From Micromonospora chersina (GTDB lineage: Bacteria > Actinomycetota > Actinomycetes > Mycobacteriales > Micromonosporaceae): DNA of 64,000 nt. Numbering within the stretch: the first letter of the stretch is position 1; the number at the start of each line of letters is the position of its first letter. Below, piece after piece: positions 1 through 8,174 of the stretch. Made by a program: the position numbers and the translations under genes. The notes beneath the pieces were generated by a model. That model was given only the letters and a program-made list of their open reading frames with translations. It had not been told where the DNA came from and made no database searches. Where the stretch lies: positions 1,860,001 to 1,924,000 of the forward strand of contig NZ_FMIB01000002.1 of the NCBI RefSeq assembly GCF_900091475.1, in the 5' to 3' direction.

Positions 1-1962
1 GTCGGCGGGCCGCTCGGGCCGCTGCGGACGCGGCTCGTCGGCCTCCCCGCGCGCCCCGCGACGCGGGGACGGCCGAACGTCACCGCTCACGCCGGGTCCA
101 CTCGCCGCGTCGGACGCGGCACGGCGGCCGGTCGGGACGTCCGGCGCGGCGCGGCGGCCGGCCGGAGCATCGGGCGCGGCGCGGCGGCCGGGCGCGGCCG
201 GGCCGTCACCGGCGGCCCGCCGACCGGAGGGCATCGGCGCGTCGTCGGGCGAACCCCGCCGACCGGGCGCCGAGCCGGCGTCATCGGCGGCACGTCGACC
301 GGAGGGCATCGCCGCGTCGTCACGCGCGCCCCGACGACCCGGCGCCAAGCCGGCGTCATCGGCGGCCGCACGGCGGCCGGACGGCATCGCCGCGTCGTCC
401 GGGACGGCACGGCGGCCGCGCGGCCCGGCGGAGTTCTCGGGCGCGGCGTGCCCGGCGGCCGGCATGGCGGTTCCGTCGGGAGCGCCGCGGCGGGCGGGCG
501 GGACCGCCGGAGCGTCCGGGGCCGGGCGGCCGCCCGGCGCCGGCGGGAGGGCGCCGGCTCGCCGGCCGGTCGGTGGCACGTCGGCGCCGGGCCGGGAGCC
601 GGGCGGGGCGTCGGCCGGGGCGCGGCGCGGGGTGGGCGCGGTTCCGTCCGGCCGGCGGTCGGGGTCGGGTCCCGCACCGGGCACCGGCGGGGCGTTCCCG
701 GTGCGCGGCACCGCGGGCTGGTTCGGTTCCCCCGCACGGCGACGGCCACCGGGCCGACCGCCGGCGGTCTCCACGGGGGGCATCCCGGCCGTGGACGGTT
801 CGGGGCGCTGTGGGGCGCGACCACGGCCCGAGCCGGCGTCGCCCGGGTGCGGCGCGCCGCTCACCGGGTCGGCGGTCCGGCCGGTGCCGGTCGCGCCGGC
901 GCGCGCCGAGGGCACGCCGGTACGGCCGGTCTCGGGCTCGGCGGCGGCCCGCCGGCCGGAACCGGAGACGGGCCGAAGCGCGGGGTCGACGGCACCGGCC
1001 GCCGGCCGGCGGCCGAGCGGAGCACCGTCGGACGCGTCGCGACGGCCCGGTGCGGGCGCGCCGCCCCCGGGGGCCGGCCGGCGGCCGGCGCCGGAGACCG
1101 GGCGGACACCCGGGTCGGCGTCGTCGGGTAGGGCGCGCCGGCCGCCACCGGAGACGGGGCGGACCGCCGGATCCACGCCACCGGGCCGTGCGCCACCGGC
1201 CGGGCCGGCGGGCGCCTCGGCGCCGTGCCGCCCGCGCGGCGTGGGCGGGGTGGGCGGAACCGCGGCCGGCCCCGCGGACTGCGGCCAGCCGGGTCCGGGA
1301 TTCGGGCCGCCGTAACCGCGGTCGGGGGCGGGGCGGCCGGGAACCGGGCCGGCGGGAGGCGCGACGCGCGGGCCGGGCGGCCCGCTCATCCGGCCGGGAG
1401 CCGGCGGGACCGGGGGTTGCTGGCCGGTCGGCGCGTCCGGGTTCCGGCGGGGCGGGCGGGACGGCTCGCCGGAGCCGCGCGGGGGCTCGGCGGGGCGCCG
1501 GGACGGCTCGGGTGTGCCGGGCCAGGGGCCGTCCACGGGGCGGCGGGAGGCCGCCGGATCGGGGCCGCCGGGGCGGACCGGTGGCGCGGCCGGGCCGGCC
1601 TCCGGGACACGGCGGGCGGGCGGCGTCTCCGGGCCGGGCCGGGTGGCACCGGGCGGTGGCGCCGCGCCCGGGCGGGCGGCCCGGGGCGGTTCGGGCGCGG
1701 GCGGTCCGGGCCGGGGCCCCGGAGCGGCCGGGGGCATCCCACCCCGCGCGGGCGGCACCGGGCCGGGCGCCTCGCCGCCGGGACCCAGGTCGCTGCGCTG
1801 CTGCTTGGCCGTCCGCAGGTCGTCGATCCAGCCGAACTCCTCGCCGGCGGTCGCCTCGTCCGGCTCGGCGTCGGCCTTGCCCCGCCCCCATCGGCGGCCC
1901 TTGGCACGCGGGTCGCGCCGCTCGTCGGGGCCGTCCGCCGGCCGCTCCGGACCACGCGCCAT
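1..1962 (-). CDS. Proline/arginine/alanine-rich hypothetical protein (C-terminus beyond window)
   Basis: The frame starts with ATG at 1962 and stays open to the window edge, giving at least 654 residues. The start overlaps the rarA stop (TGATG), so the gene is probably translationally coupled to rarA. The first 50 residues look like real protein and contain EEFGWIDDLRTAKQQR. The rest is low-complexity, dominated by Pro, Gly, Arg and Ala, and probably disordered. Imperfect repeats are visible: VDPAxRPVSGxGRR around 940-1170 and a PSGRRAADDAGxAPGRR family around 121-393. I do not recognise a domain and assign no function. A domain may lie beyond the left edge. The other five frames here are also open because of GC content; this one is preferred for its coupling to rarA and its ordered N-terminus. 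Confidence 0.7.
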   Translation of the reverse strand, partial: MARGPERPADGPDERRDPRAKGRRWGRGKADAEPDEATAGEEFGWIDDLRTAKQQRSDLGPGGEAPGPVPPARGGMPPAAPGPRPGPPAPEPPRAARPGAAPPPGATRPGPETPPARRVPEAGPAAPPVRPGGPDPAASRRPVDGPWPGTPEPSRRPAEPPRGSGEPSRPPRRNPDAPTGQQPPVPPAPGRMSGPPGPRVAPPAGPVPGRPAPDRGYGGPNPGPGWPQSAGPAAVPPTPPTPRGRHGAEAPAGPAGGARPGGVDPAVRPVSGGGRRALPDDADPGVRPVSGAGRRPAPGGGAPAPGRRDASDGAPLGRRPAAGAVDPALRPVSGSGRRAAAEPETGRTGVPSARAGATGTGRTADPVSGAPHPGDAGSGRGRAPQRPEPSTAGMPPVETAGGRPGGRRRAGEPNQPAVPRTGNAPPVPGAGPDPDRRPDGTAPTPRRAPADAPPGSRPGADVPPTGRRAGALPPAPGGRPAPDAPAVPPARRGAPDGTAMPAAGHAAPENSAGPRGRRAVPDDAAMPSGRRAAADDAGLAPGRRGARDDAAMPSGRRAADDAGSAPGRRGSPDDAPMPSGRRAAGDGPAAPGRRAAPDAPAGRRAAPDVPTGRRAASDAASGPGVSGDVRPSPRRGARGEADEPRPQRPERPAD
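121..393 (-). repeat. Imperfect 75-78 bp coding repeats in the proline-rich gene
   Basis: Read on the minus strand, two consecutive units (393-316 and 315-241) encode AAMPSGRRAA(A)DDAG(L/S)APGRRG plus a short tail. A third degenerate unit follows (240-181), then shorter PAGRRAAPDxPxGRR copies. Each half-unit ends in GRR, so the polypeptide is a series of short acidic linkers between Gly-Arg-Arg blocks. Such stretches are prone to length variation by slippage. Confidence 0.65.
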
Positions 1963-3452
1963 CACTGCTGACCCTCCCCGACGGCGTCGCTGCCGCCCTC
2001 GCTCGCCCCGTCGACGCGCTCGGCGCCCGCCGGTCGGGCGCCGTTCACCGCGGCCTCCGCCCGCGCCGGCGGCGCGGGCAGCCCGCGCACGATCCGGCGC
2101 AGCAGCGGCAGCCGGGTGGCCACCGCCCGCTCCGCGCCGTGCGCGCTGGGCTGGTAGTAGTCGGTCCCGACGAGGTCGTCCGGAGCGTACTGCTGGGTGA
2201 CCACGCCGCGGTGGTCGTCGTGCGGGTAGCGGTAGCCGGCCCCGTGCCCGAGGCCCCGGGCGCCGGCGTAGTGGGAGTCGCGCAGCCCGCGCGGCACCGC
2301 CCCGCCGCGACCGGCGCGCACGTCGGCGATGGCCGCGCCGATGGCCGTGGTGGCCGAGTTGGACTTCGGTGCGGTGGCCAGGTGGATGACCGCCTGGGCC
2401 AGGTTGAGCTGGGCCTCGGGCAGGCCGACGTATTCGACGGCGTGCGCCGCGGCGGTGGCGACGGTCAGCGCGCTGGGGTCGGCCATGCCGACGTCCTCGC
2501 TCGCGAAGATCACCATGCGGCGGGCGATGAACCGGGCGTCCTCGCCGGCGACCAGCATCCGGGCCAGCCAGTGCAGCGCGGCGTCCACATCCGAGCCGCG
2601 CATGCTCTTGATGAACGCGCTGGTCACGTCGTAGTGGGCGTCACCGTCGCGGTCGTAGCGCACGGCCGCCACGTCGACCGCCTGCTCGGCGACGGCGAGG
2701 TCGATCCGGCCCACGCCGCGCGCGGTCGCGGTGGCCGCCGCCGCCTCCAGCGCGGTGAGCGCCTTGCGGACGTCGCCACCGGCGAGGCGGACGAGGTGGT
2801 CCTCGGCGTCCGTCTCCAGGCTGAGCGCGCCACCCAGCCCGCGCTCGTCGGCGACCGCGCGGCGCAGCAGGCCGCGTACGGCGTCGTCGTCGAGGGGCTG
2901 GAGGGTGAGCAGCACGCAGCGGGACAGCAGCGGTGAGATGACCGAGAAGTACGGGTTCTCGGTGGTCGCCGCGAGCAGGGTGACCGTGCGGTCCTCGACG
3001 GCGGCGAGCAGCGAGTCCTGCTGGGTCTTGCTGAACCGGTGCACCTCGTCGATGAAGAGCACGGTCGGGAGGCCACCGGCCCGGCGCTGCCGGCGGGCGG
3101 TCTCGATCACCGCGCGGACGTCCTTCACCCCTGCGGTCAGCGCGGACATGGCGACGAAGCGGCGGTCGGTGGCCCGGGCCACCAGGTGGGCGATGGTGGT
3201 CTTGCCGCTGCCGGGCGGCCCCCAGAGGATCACCGACATCGGGGCGGCGGCCTCGACGAGTTGGCGCAGCGGGGCGCCCGGGGCGAGCAGGTGGTCCTGA
3301 CCGACCAGCTCGTCGATGCTGGCCGGGCGCATCCGGACGGGCAGCGGCGAATCCGCCGCGGCGCCGGTGAACCCGTCGACGCCGCCGGAACCCGCGTGGG
3401 CGCTGGGCGCTCCGGCGGGTTCGCCGAGGGTGAAGAGGGCGTCGGATTCCAT
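1962..3452 (-). CDS. rarA: Replication-associated recombination protein A (RarA/MgsA), AAA+ ATPase
   Basis: Clamp-loader-like AAA+ ATPase that acts at stalled replication forks in the cytoplasm. The product has 496 residues. Walker A is GPPGSGKT (about 78-85) and Walker B is LFIDEVHR (about 132-139), followed by the TTENP sensor region. The C-terminal half carries the family stretch [11 protein letters not shown] and the [10 protein letters not shown] motif typical of MgsA/RarA. The chosen ATG gives the short N-terminus MESDALF expected for the family. About 35 residues between the N-terminus and the AAA+ core, and the last 40 residues, are low-complexity. The stop overlaps the start of the proline-rich gene downstream. 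In actinobacteria rarA often sits between aspS and alaS, which fits this neighbourhood. Confidence 0.95.
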   Translation of the reverse strand: MESDALFTLGEPAGAPSAHAGSGGVDGFTGAAADSPLPVRMRPASIDELVGQDHLLAPGAPLRQLVEAAAPMSVILWGPPGSGKTTIAHLVARATDRRFVAMSALTAGVKDVRAVIETARRQRRAGGLPTVLFIDEVHRFSKTQQDSLLAAVEDRTVTLLAATTENPYFSVISPLLSRCVLLTLQPLDDDAVRGLLRRAVADERGLGGALSLETDAEDHLVRLAGGDVRKALTALEAAAATATARGVGRIDLAVAEQAVDVAAVRYDRDGDAHYDVTSAFIKSMRGSDVDAALHWLARMLVAGEDARFIARRMVIFASEDVGMADPSALTVATAAAHAVEYVGLPEAQLNLAQAVIHLATAPKSNSATTAIGAAIADVRAGRGGAVPRGLRDSHYAGARGLGHGAGYRYPHDDHRGVVTQQYAPDDLVGTDYYQPSAHGAERAVATRLPLLRRIVRGLPAPPARAEAAVNGARPAGAERVDGASEGGSDAVGEGQQ

Positions 3453-3526
3453 CACGAGAACAGTACCGGGCCGGGCCGACGGCGCTGGAATCGCGCCGCC
3501 GGCCCGGCCCGGATGGTCGTTTCCGG

Positions 3527-3739
3527 TCAGCCGCGACCCGGGCGGCGACCCCGGTACCAACGGCCGCCACCGCCGCCGCGCGGGCCGGAGCCGACCCCGG
3601 CCAGGTAGAGGGAGAGCAGCAGGAAGCCGATGAGCATGAGGGTGTGGGTGTTGAACAGGTCGGGAGCGCCGAAGTTCGTGTTCAGGAAATCGATCAACAG
3701 GGCGAAGCCGAACACGATGGCCGCGAGAATGGCGAGCAT
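3527..3739 (-). CDS. Small two-helix membrane protein, unknown function
   Basis: A 70-residue product beginning [20 protein letters not shown]. Two hydrophobic segments (about 1-17 and 30-50) flank a short polar loop ([11 protein letters not shown]). The tail is basic and Gly/Arg-rich. The ATG at 3739 is chosen because GGAGG lies 7 nt upstream; a longer reading from 3790 would bury that site inside the gene. It stands alone between rarA and an acetyltransferase gene on the same strand. I do not recognise the family. The strong ribosome site and clean helices make it a real gene. Confidence 0.75.
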   Translation of the reverse strand: MLAILAAIVFGFALLIDFLNTNFGAPDLFNTHTLMLIGFLLLSLYLAGVGSGPRGGGGGRWYRGRRPGRG

Positions 3740-3844
3740 GGTCGTTCCTCCGGTGGGGGGTCCCAGTAGGTCGGCCACGGATGTACCCAATCGGTCTGTT
3801 CGTCAATCTCCACCGTGGAACGCCCCCTCCGCCGGCGGGCGGCG

Positions 3845-4399
3845 TCAGCGGTCCGTGGCGAGGATCGCGTACCGCACCGAGTCCCACCAGGAGCCCCGGA
3901 CAAGCAGGTGGTCCCGGCTGGTCCCCTCGCACCGCAGGCCGGCCTTCTCCAGCACCCGCCGGGAGGCGGCGTGGTCCGGCCGGGTGGTCGCCTCCACCCG
4001 GTGCAGTCCCACCGGCCCGAACGCCAGGTCCAGCAGCAGGCCGGCGATCTCGGTGGCGAGGCCCCGGCCCCAGTGGTCGGGGTGCACCACGTAGCCGATC
4101 TCGCCGCGCCGGTGTGGCACGCTCTCCACGGTCAGAGTGCCCAGCCCGAGCAGCCGGTCCCCGTCGACGGCGGCCAGCCGGTATTCCGGCCGCGGCTCGC
4201 GGCCCGCCTCCTCCCGCCATCCGGACAGGGCGGCGCCGACCTCGTCCGGGGTGGGCGCCCGCTCGTCGAGCACCCGGTCGAGCACCCGCGGTTCGGTGAG
4301 CAGAGCGTGCAGCGCGGGCGCGTCGCCGTCCGCCCATTCCCGCAGCACGCAGAGCCGGCCGGGCAGGCGCACCTGTCGTACGGAGTGGATGGGGGTCAC
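3845..4399 (-). CDS. GNAT acetyltransferase, RimJ/RimL-like
   Basis: A 184-residue protein with the GNAT fold of the RimJ/RimL type. It has an N-terminal [12 protein letters not shown] strand-helix, a central [19 protein letters not shown] segment (beta-4 plus the acetyl-CoA pyrophosphate loop, about 100-118), then [24 protein letters not shown]. It should transfer acetyl from acetyl-CoA to an amine, either an N-terminal alpha-amine or a small molecule; the acceptor cannot be read from sequence. The start is GTG with AGGGAAG upstream. It is divergent from another GNAT gene with only 26 bp between the start codons, so the two promoters must overlap. Confidence 0.9.
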   Translation of the reverse strand: MTPIHSVRQVRLPGRLCVLREWADGDAPALHALLTEPRVLDRVLDERAPTPDEVGAALSGWREEAGREPRPEYRLAAVDGDRLLGLGTLTVESVPHRRGEIGYVVHPDHWGRGLATEIAGLLLDLAFGPVGLHRVEATTRPDHAASRRVLEKAGLRCEGTSRDHLLVRGSWWDSVRYAILATDR

Positions 4400-4425
4400 G
4401 ATCTTCCCTCTCGTAGGCTGGCCTC

Positions 4426-5166
4426 ATGATCACTGCCGAGGAGGTCCTGTCGGGGCGGGACACCCTGCTCGCCGCCACCGGTCACCACCCGTACGCCCGG
4501 CACGCCCTCTGGCGGGGCCATGAGGCGCGGGGCTGGCGGCGGGGCGGCGCGGTCGGCTGGCTCCTCCCGCCGGGGCAGGGTCCGGCGGGCGGGGCGCTCG
4601 GGGCGGCCGGGCCGGCGCTGGACGTCTTCGCGGGCCTGGTGGCGGACGGGACGCTGCGCGCCGGCGAGTGGTTGCACCTGCCCCGGACCGCCGCCGAGGA
4701 GGTGGCCGACCGGTTCACCGTGGCCCGGCTCGACGAGTGGGACTTCCTGTGGACCACGACCGCCCCGCCGGAGCAGCCGGCGGAGGAGCGGGTGGTCCGC
4801 CTCGGCGTGGCCGATCACCCCGCGCTGGCCGCGCTCATCGAGGAGGCCTTCCCCAGCACCACCTCCCGCCCGGGCGACCCGCGGATCGTCGACTGGTACG
4901 GCATCCGCGACGGTGACCGCCTGGTGGCCTGCGGCGCCGACCGCAGCCGGGGGGACGTCGGCTTCCTGGCCGGGCTGACCGTGGCGCCCGACCGCCGGGG
5001 CCGGGGACTCGGCGCGGCGCTCACCGCCGGGATGACCCGTGCCCTGTTCGCCCGGTACGACCACGTGGCGCTCGGCGTCTACACCGCCAACGTCGGCGCG
5101 ATCCGGCTGTACCGCCGGCTCGGCTACACCGGCACCGAGCCGCGTACCTCGGTCCACCTGGGCTGA
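4426..5166 (+). CDS. GNAT family N-acetyltransferase
   Basis: A 246-residue protein. The C-terminal half is a clear GNAT domain: [19 protein letters not shown] (acetyl-CoA loop Q/RxxGxG/A around 190-200), then [21 protein letters not shown], the usual final helix and strand. The N-terminal half (1-120) is more divergent and may be a degenerate second GNAT-like lobe. Substrate unknown. A TAGGCT box at 4414-4419 ends 6 nt before the ATG and there is no Shine-Dalgarno sequence, so the mRNA is probably leaderless. It is divergent from the RimJ/RimL-like gene. Confidence 0.88.
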   Translation: MITAEEVLSGRDTLLAATGHHPYARHALWRGHEARGWRRGGAVGWLLPPGQGPAGGALGAAGPALDVFAGLVADGTLRAGEWLHLPRTAAEEVADRFTVARLDEWDFLWTTTAPPEQPAEERVVRLGVADHPALAALIEEAFPSTTSRPGDPRIVDWYGIRDGDRLVACGADRSRGDVGFLAGLTVAPDRRGRGLGAALTAGMTRALFARYDHVALGVYTANVGAIRLYRRLGYTGTEPRTSVHLG

Positions 5167-5242
5167 CCGGCCGGGCCGGACCGCCCGCGCCGGGCCGGAC
5201 CGGGGCGGGCGGCCGACCCGGATCCGCGGGCCGGGCACGGGC

Positions 5243-6619
5243 TCAGTCGGACCGGGCGGGCGCGGCGACGGCAACCGTGACCGGGTCCACCGGGCCGGCG
5301 GGGTCGAGCGCCGGGCCGGGGTGGCCCGGGCCGGAGGCCGAGTCGGCGGGCCGGTGCTCGCCCGCGTCGGGCTCCGCGTCCGCGGTCCGGCGCCCGGCCC
5401 GCCAGGCCGGCAGGTAGAGCGGGGCGGCCACGGCGAGCACCACGGCGCCGACCAGCATGGCGACGCTGATGCTGGTGGCGTCGGCCAGGGCGGTCAGCAC
5501 CACGGCGCCGAGCGCCCCGGCCGGCTGGCCCATCATCGAGTTCAGCGAGAGCACGCTGGTCCGGTACGGGCCGTCGACCTGCCGGTGCAGCAGCCCCATG
5601 TGCAGCGGGTTCGACGCGCCGTGCACGGTGTAGCAGGCCAGGTAGGCGATGAGCACGCCGACCGGGCCGGCGAGCAGGCCCATCCCGACCACGGTGACGC
5701 CCTGGAGGACCCGCATGAGCGCGGCGGCGGGCGCGGCGCCGAGCCGGCGCAGCAGCAGCGGGGTCAGGGCGGCGCCGGCCGCGTTGGCCAGCCAGGCCGC
5801 CGAACTGGCCGGGCCGAGCAGCGCGGCGGCCCGGTCGGCGCCGCCGACCACCTCGGCGAGGCGCACGGGCAGCAGCGACTCGAAGGTGATCATGCCGAAG
5901 CCCCAGAACAGTTCGACGGCGACGAGCGCGAGCAGCACCCGGTTGCGGCGCAGCAGGCCGACGGCCTGGCCGACCATCCGGGGCGCCTCGGCCACCGAGG
6001 CCCGCACGGCGGCGGCGCCCCGGGCCGGCCGGTGCTCGACCAGCAGCACGGTGAGCGCGATAAGCGCGGCCACCTGGAGGGCGATGGCCATGAGCACGGG
6101 CAGGGTCAGCGCGCTGACCGGCCCGATCGGCCCGAGCGCCACCAGGCCGCCGCCGAGCAGCGCGCCGGCGCCGATGGCGATGCCGCTCACGGTGCCCGCC
6201 CAGCCCAGGCCGCGCTCGTACTCGGCCTTCGGGTCGGCGGCCAGGGTGGCGTCGACGTACCAGGACTCCAGGGGGCCGCTGTCGAGCGCCCGGTAGATCC
6301 CCTGCAGGGCCCAGACCAGGAAGAACACCCAGAAGGAGTCGGCCACCGCGAAGAGCATCAGCGAGGCCAGGCAGACCGCCCACGCGACGACCAGCACCGG
6401 CTTGCGGCCGAGCGCGTCGGCCAGCCCCCCGGTGGGCAGTTCCAGCGCCAGCACGGCCAGGCCCTGGGCGGTGGCCAGCAGTCCGATCTGGGACAGCGAC
6501 AGGCCGCGCTCCTGCATGAGCAGGATCATCACCGGGACGAGCAGGCCGGTGGGCAGCCAGCGCAGGCCGTAGAGGGTGAGGTAGCGGAACCGGACCTGGC
6601 GTACGGACAGGACGCTCAC
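5243..6619 (-). CDS. MFS transporter (drug/metabolite efflux type)
   Basis: A 458-residue major facilitator with about 12 hydrophobic helices. The loop after helix 2 reads GGLADALGRKPVLV, matching the MFS motif A (GxLaDrxGrk). It begins with GTG, overlapping by 4 nt (ATGA-type arrangement) the stop of the ArsR-like regulator upstream, so the two are one transcriptional and translational unit. A regulator-exporter pair of this kind is usually an efflux system induced by its substrate. The substrate is unknown. The last 50 residues are a soluble, acidic, Pro/Gly-rich tail. Confidence 0.9.
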   Translation of the reverse strand: MSVLSVRQVRFRYLTLYGLRWLPTGLLVPVMILLMQERGLSLSQIGLLATAQGLAVLALELPTGGLADALGRKPVLVVAWAVCLASLMLFAVADSFWVFFLVWALQGIYRALDSGPLESWYVDATLAADPKAEYERGLGWAGTVSGIAIGAGALLGGGLVALGPIGPVSALTLPVLMAIALQVAALIALTVLLVEHRPARGAAAVRASVAEAPRMVGQAVGLLRRNRVLLALVAVELFWGFGMITFESLLPVRLAEVVGGADRAAALLGPASSAAWLANAAGAALTPLLLRRLGAAPAAALMRVLQGVTVVGMGLLAGPVGVLIAYLACYTVHGASNPLHMGLLHRQVDGPYRTSVLSLNSMMGQPAGALGAVVLTALADATSISVAMLVGAVVLAVAAPLYLPAWRAGRRTADAEPDAGEHRPADSASGPGHPGPALDPAGPVDPVTVAVAAPARSD

Positions 6620-7239
6620 GGCTTCTCCTCGGTGGACGGCGGAGCGGACTGCGGAAGCGCCGCCCGCATCGGGAACGCCGCGAGGTAGAGCTGCACCGTC
6701 TCGGCGTCGGGGTCGGCGGGGTCGGTCTCCTCCTGGTGCCGCTCGAAGACGGCGAAGACCTCCTCCTTGATCGCTTCGAGGCGGGCGACCGGGATCCGCA
6801 TGAAGAAGTCACCCATGCCGAACGCGTCGCGCCAGGCTGCTGGCCACTCGTGCCGCTGGGCGAACCACCGCTCGGCGTGCTGGGCGAAGAAGCGGACGTA
6901 GTCCGCCTCGATCCACTCGATGGCGGCCCGGGCGTCCGGATCGTCGTCGAAGTCGCTGGACTCCCAGTTGGTGACGTCGTGCGCGGCCCGCCAGTAGCGC
7001 TGCCGGCCGGTGCCGAGGCTCGGGTCCTCGACGACCAGGCCGACCTCGGCGAGCTGGCGCAGGTGGTAGCTGGTCGCGCCGGTGTTGGTGCCGAGCATCT
7101 CGGCCAGGGCGGTGGCGGTGGACGGACCCACCACGCGCAGCGCCCCGACCAGCCGCATGCGCAGGGGCTGGGCGAGGGCACGCACCTGCCGGTGGTCGAT
7201 CCGCACGGCTCGCGGCTCGGGCCGCTTCTGCTCCTCCAT
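6616..7239 (-). CDS. ArsR-type winged-helix transcriptional regulator
   Basis: A 207-residue protein. Residues about 12-90 form an ArsR-like winged helix (VRALAQPLRMRLVGALR, then TATALAEMLGTNTGATSYHLRQLAEVGLV as the helix-turn-helix). The rest is a ligand or dimer domain common in actinobacterial HTH_20 proteins. The start is set at the ATG at 7239 because a TATTGT -10 box ends 7 nt upstream (leaderless). An in-frame GTG at 7263 lies upstream of this box and is less likely. It overlaps the MFS gene by 4 nt. Its own promoter carries a perfect inverted repeat, suggesting autoregulation and control of the pump. Confidence 0.88.
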   Translation of the reverse strand: MEEQKRPEPRAVRIDHRQVRALAQPLRMRLVGALRVVGPSTATALAEMLGTNTGATSYHLRQLAEVGLVVEDPSLGTGRQRYWRAAHDVTNWESSDFDDDPDARAAIEWIEADYVRFFAQHAERWFAQRHEWPAAWRDAFGMGDFFMRIPVARLEAIKEEVFAVFERHQEETDPADPDAETVQLYLAAFPMRAALPQSAPPSTEEKP

Positions 7240-7243
7240 GAGA

Positions 7244-7260
7244 TGCACAATATCTGTGCA
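7244..7260. promoter_or_regulatory. Inverted-repeat operator over the ArsR/MFS promoter
   Basis: TGCACA-N5-TGTGCA is a perfect inverted repeat overlapping the TATTGT -10 box (7247-7252, minus strand) of the ArsR-type gene. A second pair of the same half-sites, TGCACA (7270-7275) and TGTGCA (7294-7299), lies just upstream with an 18-nt gap. It is probably the binding site of the adjacent regulator. Confidence 0.6.
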
Positions 7261-7302
7261 CACCTTCTATGCACAAGAGCAATGCAAAGAAAGTGTGCAC
7301 GC

Positions 7303-8112
7303 TCAGCCGTACAGCTCGGTGATCCCCCGCAGCCGGGTGCGCAGCAGCCCGGTGGCGCGCGCGGAGTCCAGCACCACCTGGGCCGGCCGGTGCAACCCGG
7401 CTCCCGCGATCGTGGTCGTCTTCAAGCCGCCCGCGTCCACGCCGTCGTGCCGGGCCACCAGCAGGCCCAGTCCGGCGCGGCTGACCGCCTCCGGGCCGGC
7501 CACGTTGAGCGGGCCGGCCAGCTCGGTGGGCAGCAGTTCGAGCACCGCCGCGGCGAGGTCGGACACGTGCACCGGGCAGCGGGCCTCGTCGGTGAAGAGG
7601 ACGGCCCGGCCGGCGAGGGCGTCCCGGCAGAGCTGGATCTGCTTGCTCCCCTCCCCCACGATCAGCGACGTCCGCACCAGCAGCGCCCCCGGATCGACGG
7701 CCCGCACCGCCGTCTCGGCGGCCGCCTTCGCCGCCCCGTACGGGTGCACCGGCGTGGGCACGTCGTCGTCGGTGTACGGGGTCGGCCGGCCGGCGTGCAG
7801 CGCGTCGCTGGACAGGTGCACCAGCCGCGCGCCCACCTCGGCTGCGGCGACCGCGATGTGGGCCGCCCCGTCCGCCGTGACCGCCCAGTCGTCGTACCGG
7901 TAGGGGGTGGCCACGACGGCGTCGGGGCGTACCCCGGTCAGCAGCGCGCGGACCGCGGCCCGGTTGGTGATGTCGAGCCGGCGCGGCGCGACGCCCGGCA
8001 CCGCGACGGCGGCCGAGTGGTACGTGCCGACCACCCGGTGCCCGGCCGCCACCGCCTGCCGGCACACCTCGGCGCCGAGGAAGCCGCTGGCTCCCACCAC
8101 GAGCAGGTTCAT
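7303..8112 (-). CDS. NAD(P)-dependent sugar-nucleotide reductase-like (RmlD-type extended SDR)
   Basis: A 269-residue protein with the N-terminal Rossmann motif VVGASGFLG (about 5-13). It has HLSSDALHAG, as in dTDP-4-dehydrorhamnose reductases, and the YGAAKAAAE catalytic Tyr-Lys pair (about 130-138), followed by VRTSLIVGEG. It fits the RmlD/NAD-dependent epimerase family, which reduces or epimerises nucleotide sugars. No rhamnose genes are nearby, so the true substrate is uncertain. The ATG is preceded by GGAGG at good spacing. It lies immediately downstream of the aspS terminator hairpin. Confidence 0.8.
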   Translation of the reverse strand: MNLLVVGASGFLGAEVCRQAVAAGHRVVGTYHSAAVAVPGVAPRRLDITNRAAVRALLTGVRPDAVVATPYRYDDWAVTADGAAHIAVAAAEVGARLVHLSSDALHAGRPTPYTDDDVPTPVHPYGAAKAAAETAVRAVDPGALLVRTSLIVGEGSKQIQLCRDALAGRAVLFTDEARCPVHVSDLAAAVLELLPTELAGPLNVAGPEAVSRAGLGLLVARHDGVDAGGLKTTTIAGAGLHRPAQVVLDSARATGLLRTRLRGITELYG

Positions 8113-8131
8113 CCCGTCCTCCAGACGTCGA

Positions 8132-8160
8132 AAGGCCCGCGCCATCATGGCGCGGGCCTT
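8132..8160 (-). terminator. Terminator hairpin downstream of aspS
   Basis: A perfect 12-bp stem (AAGGCCCGCGCC / GGCGCGGGCCTT) with a 5-nt loop, followed on the minus strand by a short T run. It lies between the aspS stop and the reductase-like gene. Confidence 0.8.
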
Positions 8161-8174
8161 GCGTCGACCGAGGA

